Assembly: GCA_041652935.1 (NCBI GenBank)
Contig: JBAZGH010000014.1
Coordinates: forward strand, 1-23,003
DNA: 23,003 nt
Reading direction: 5' to 3'
DNA from: JBAZGH01 sp041652935
Lineage (GTDB): Bacteria > Patescibacteriota > Patescibacteriia > Patescibacteriales > XYC2-FULL-47-12
Shown: piece by piece, positions 21,005 to 23,003 of the stretch
Layout of the letters: every line of letters starts with the position of its first letter
How positions within the stretch are numbered: the first letter of the stretch is position 1
Notes under the pieces: model-generated
Seen by the model: only the letters and a program-made list of their open reading frames with translations
What the model was told of the DNA's origin: nothing
Databases searched by the model: none
Made by a program: the position numbers and the translations under genes

Positions 21005-22663
21005 ATGTTAAGAAAAAGGATAAAAATTACGCTTATTTTAGCGGTTATTTTAATAGTAGTTGCCGGAGGAGGATACTATTTTTTAAGGGCGCTTAAAAAG
21101 TCGGTTGAATATACGACTGCGAAAGTTGAGCGCGGATTATTAACAAAGAGCGTGGAGGCAACGGGAAAGATTGAATCGGTTGACCGGATTGAGTTAAATT
21201 TTAAAACTTCCGGCAGGATTTATTCTGTTTTAGTTGATTCCGGAGACCGGGTCGCCAGGGGGCAGATTTTAGCCCAGCTTGAGGCAGGCGCACTGCAAAG
21301 CCAAGTCAGCAATGCGCGCGCCCAGATAGCGCAGGCAAAAGCCGATTATGATAAATTACTGGCTGGCGCATCCGGCGAAGATATAAAAGTTACCGAAGAT
21401 ACGGTAGAGCAGAAAAAACAGGATATTATTACTGCCGAAAATAATTTAGAAACTTTGAAATCAAAGCGCGATACCGAATTATTTAATTTAAAAGATTCTA
21501 CTTTAACCACCGCGTATAGTGAATTGATATCTGCCCAAGGAGCGGCTGAGGAAATTGATAATACGCTTGATGACCCGGACGCGCAGAGCACTTTATCTTC
21601 AAGGAATTCAGGCCTGTTGGATGGAGCAAAGAATCTGGAGATAAGCGCCAATAGTTTAATCAGCGCCGCATTATTAAGCGTTAATAGCTTAACCGCAGAT
21701 TTTTCCGATTTGGCAATTTCAGGCGCTATTGTAGATACTAAAACGGCTCTGCAAAAGACAATGGACGCGCTCTCTAAGACAATGGATGTTTTATTAGCCA
21801 CTAACACATCCAGCGATTTATCAGAGGCAGAACTTGATGCTTTAAAGACAAATATTAAAACCCAGCAAACAACCATCAGCGCTTCCAAAGCCAGCGTGCA
21901 GTCGGCGGAAAGCTCTTGGACAAATAAAATCGCTTATTACGAGGATTTAGTTGCTTCTACTGAGAATTCAATAACTGCAAACGAGGCCGCGTTAAAAGTG
22001 GCGGAATCGCAGCTGGAATTGAAAAAGTCTCCGCCGCGGCAGTTTGAAATTGATTCAGTCAAAGCGAGAGTTGACCAGGCCGAAGCATCTTTAAATTTAG
22101 CGCTTGCCAATTTAGGCGATACGATAATCAAATCTCCCATTGCCGGAGTTATTACAAAAAAGAATTTTAATGCTGGAGAGCAGTCTTCATTGAGTTCTCC
22201 GGTATTGGAAATGATAGGGGAGTCAACTTTGCAGATCGAGGTTGATATCTCCGAGTCTGACATTGCCGACATTAAAGCGGGGCAGCCAGCGGAAGTTACT
22301 CTGGACGCGTTCAGCGACGAAGAGGTATTTTTAGGGACGGTAAGTTTTGTGAATCCGGCCGAAACTGTTATCCAAGATGTTGTTTATTATAAAATAAAAG
22401 TCCAGCTTGATGAGCAATATGATGAAATTAAGCCGGGCATGACCGCTAACGTTAAAATTATTACCGCTGAAAAAGAAGATGTTTTATTTGCTCCTTTCAG
22501 GGCGGTAAAGGCAAAAAACGGCGATAAATACGTTGATGTTTTGATAAATAATATGCCGGAACAAAAAATAGTTGAAACCGGACTTCGCGGAGATGAAGGA
22601 ATTGAAATTTTATCAGGGGTTGGGGAAGGAGAAGATGTGGTTACTTTTGTTAAAGAAAATTAG
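21005..22663 (+). CDS. HlyD/MacA-family membrane fusion protein
   Basis: A periplasmic-adaptor-type subunit of an ABC exporter. A single N-terminal transmembrane segment (residues about 7-29) follows a short basic start, leaving the rest extracytoplasmic. The two half-motifs of the lipoyl domain are visible: ATGKIESVDRIELNFKTSGRI...VDSGDRVARGQILAQLE near residues 52-93, and IIKSPIAGVITKKNFNAGEQ after the hairpin. A beta-barrel domain (EVDISESDIADIKAGQPAEVTLDAF...GMTANVKI) and a membrane-proximal end follow. Between the lipoyl halves lies a long helical hairpin. At 552 residues it is well above MacA (about 370), because this hairpin region spans roughly 270 residues. In an organism without a conventional outer membrane it may bridge the cell envelope. 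The ABC ATPase gene follows. Confidence 0.92.
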   Translation: MLRKRIKITLILAVILIVVAGGGYYFLRALKKSVEYTTAKVERGLLTKSVEATGKIESVDRIELNFKTSGRIYSVLVDSGDRVARGQILAQLEAGALQSQVSNARAQIAQAKADYDKLLAGASGEDIKVTEDTVEQKKQDIITAENNLETLKSKRDTELFNLKDSTLTTAYSELISAQGAAEEIDNTLDDPDAQSTLSSRNSGLLDGAKNLEISANSLISAALLSVNSLTADFSDLAISGAIVDTKTALQKTMDALSKTMDVLLATNTSSDLSEAELDALKTNIKTQQTTISASKASVQSAESSWTNKIAYYEDLVASTENSITANEAALKVAESQLELKKSPPRQFEIDSVKARVDQAEASLNLALANLGDTIIKSPIAGVITKKNFNAGEQSSLSSPVLEMIGESTLQIEVDISESDIADIKAGQPAEVTLDAFSDEEVFLGTVSFVNPAETVIQDVVYYKIKVQLDEQYDEIKPGMTANVKIITAEKEDVLFAPFRAVKAKNGDKYVDVLINNMPEQKIVETGLRGDEGIEILSGVGEGEDVVTFVKEN

Positions 22664-22664
22664 T

Positions 22665-22747
22665 TTTTTTGTCATTCTGAGGAGCGAAGCGACGAGGGAT
22701 CTATTACAGATTCTTCGCTCCCTGCGGTCGCTCAGAATGACAAAAAA
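22665..22747. repeat. REP-like palindrome (TCATTCTGAG family) overlapping the ABC ATPase start
   Basis: TTTTTTGTCATTCTGAG (22665-22681) is an exact 17-bp complement of CTCAGAATGACAAAAAA (22731-22747). The inner parts GGAGCGAAGC and CTTCGCTCC also match imperfectly. The ATG at 22737 lies inside the right arm. A half copy lies at 573-598. Similar TCATTCTGAGCGAAGCGAAG-type repeats are, to my knowledge, common in environmental bacterial genomes. Confidence 0.8.
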
Positions 22748-23003
22748 TACAAAAAATCTAATAGAAATAAAAAATCTTCATAAACAATATGAAACAGAGG
22801 GGGTCGTGACTAAAGTTTTGCACGGCCTCAATTTTGATATTAAAGAAGGGGAGTTTTTGGCGATTATGGGACCCTCTGGTTCTGGAAAATCAACACTGAT
22901 GCATATCCTAAGTTTTCTTGACCGTCCGACTGAAGGGCAGTATTTATTCAAGGGACAGGAAACTGCTAAATTTGACGATATAAGATTAGCAGATTTGCGC
23001 AAC
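22737..23003 (+). CDS. ABC transporter ATP-binding protein (MacB/LolD type), 5' part
   Basis: The first 89 residues of an ABC ATPase, running off the window. It reads MTKNTKNLIEIKNLHKQYETEG, then VLHGLNFDIKEGEFLAIMGPSGSGKSTLMHILSFLDRPTEGQY. The Walker A motif GPSGSGKS is intact, and the HILSFLDRPTEG pattern is typical of the LolD/MacB exporter subfamily. I choose ATG 22737 because no other plausible start lies before the conserved domain. That ATG is part of a REP-like palindrome arm, so initiation may be affected by hairpin formation. It follows the membrane-fusion gene by 73 nt, and a permease gene is expected downstream. Confidence 0.9.
   Translation, partial: MTKNTKNLIEIKNLHKQYETEGVVTKVLHGLNFDIKEGEFLAIMGPSGSGKSTLMHILSFLDRPTEGQYLFKGQETAKFDDIRLADLRN

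Overview
The window looks like a chromosomal segment from a Candidate Phyla Radiation (Patescibacteria) bacterium, probably Parcubacteria-like. The grounds are: the S10/spc ribosomal operon has no gene for L30 (rpmD) between rpsE and rplO, an absence reported across the CPR; several ribosomal proteins carry long lysine/glutamate-rich tails; intergenic DNA is AT-rich and full of short palindromic repeats; and almost no gene has a Shine-Dalgarno sequence. The sub-lineage is inference. All confident genes are on the + strand.

Region 1 (1-4740): the end of rpsG, then fusA, a small acidic protein with a Phd-antitoxin-like N-terminus, and tuf. Region 2 (4806-17357): rpsJ, rplC, rplD, rplW, rplB, rpsS, rplV, rpsC, rplP, rpmC, rpsQ, rplN, rplX, rplE, rpsZ, rpsH, rplF, rplR, rpsE, rplO, secY, the classic S10-spc order. 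These genes supply ribosomal proteins, the two GTPase elongation factors and the core translocon channel. An intrinsic-terminator-like hairpin splits rpsJ from rplC, and a clear terminator follows secY. The usual adk/map/infA/alpha-operon continuation is absent here.

Region 3 (17421-23003): an orphan CheY-like response regulator (the only gene with a good Shine-Dalgarno), a DhnA-type class I fructose-bisphosphate aldolase, a small protein broken by a 10-N assembly gap, cofactor-independent phosphoglycerate mutase, a membrane-fusion (HlyD/MacA-like) protein and the start of a MacB/LolD-like ABC ATPase. The aldolase and mutase belong to glycolysis; the last two form an envelope export unit.

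The most unusual content lies between and at the ends of genes. A family of roughly 110-225 nt elements fills four operon junctions exactly from stop codon to start codon (rpsS/rplV, rplP/rpmC, rplN/rplX, rpsH/rplF), with two degenerate copies after rpsG and rpsJ. Each full copy can fold into a large nested hairpin, ends with a conserved small hairpin and a TATAAA box, and begins with TAG, which in three copies is an in-frame second stop. A different short palindrome has entered reading frames and encodes the C-terminal tails of L3 and L5. Further families are AT-rich word-palindromes immediately before start codons, a 73-75 nt palindrome upstream of rplC and the aldolase, and a REP-like palindrome whose arm contains the start codon of the ABC ATPase gene.
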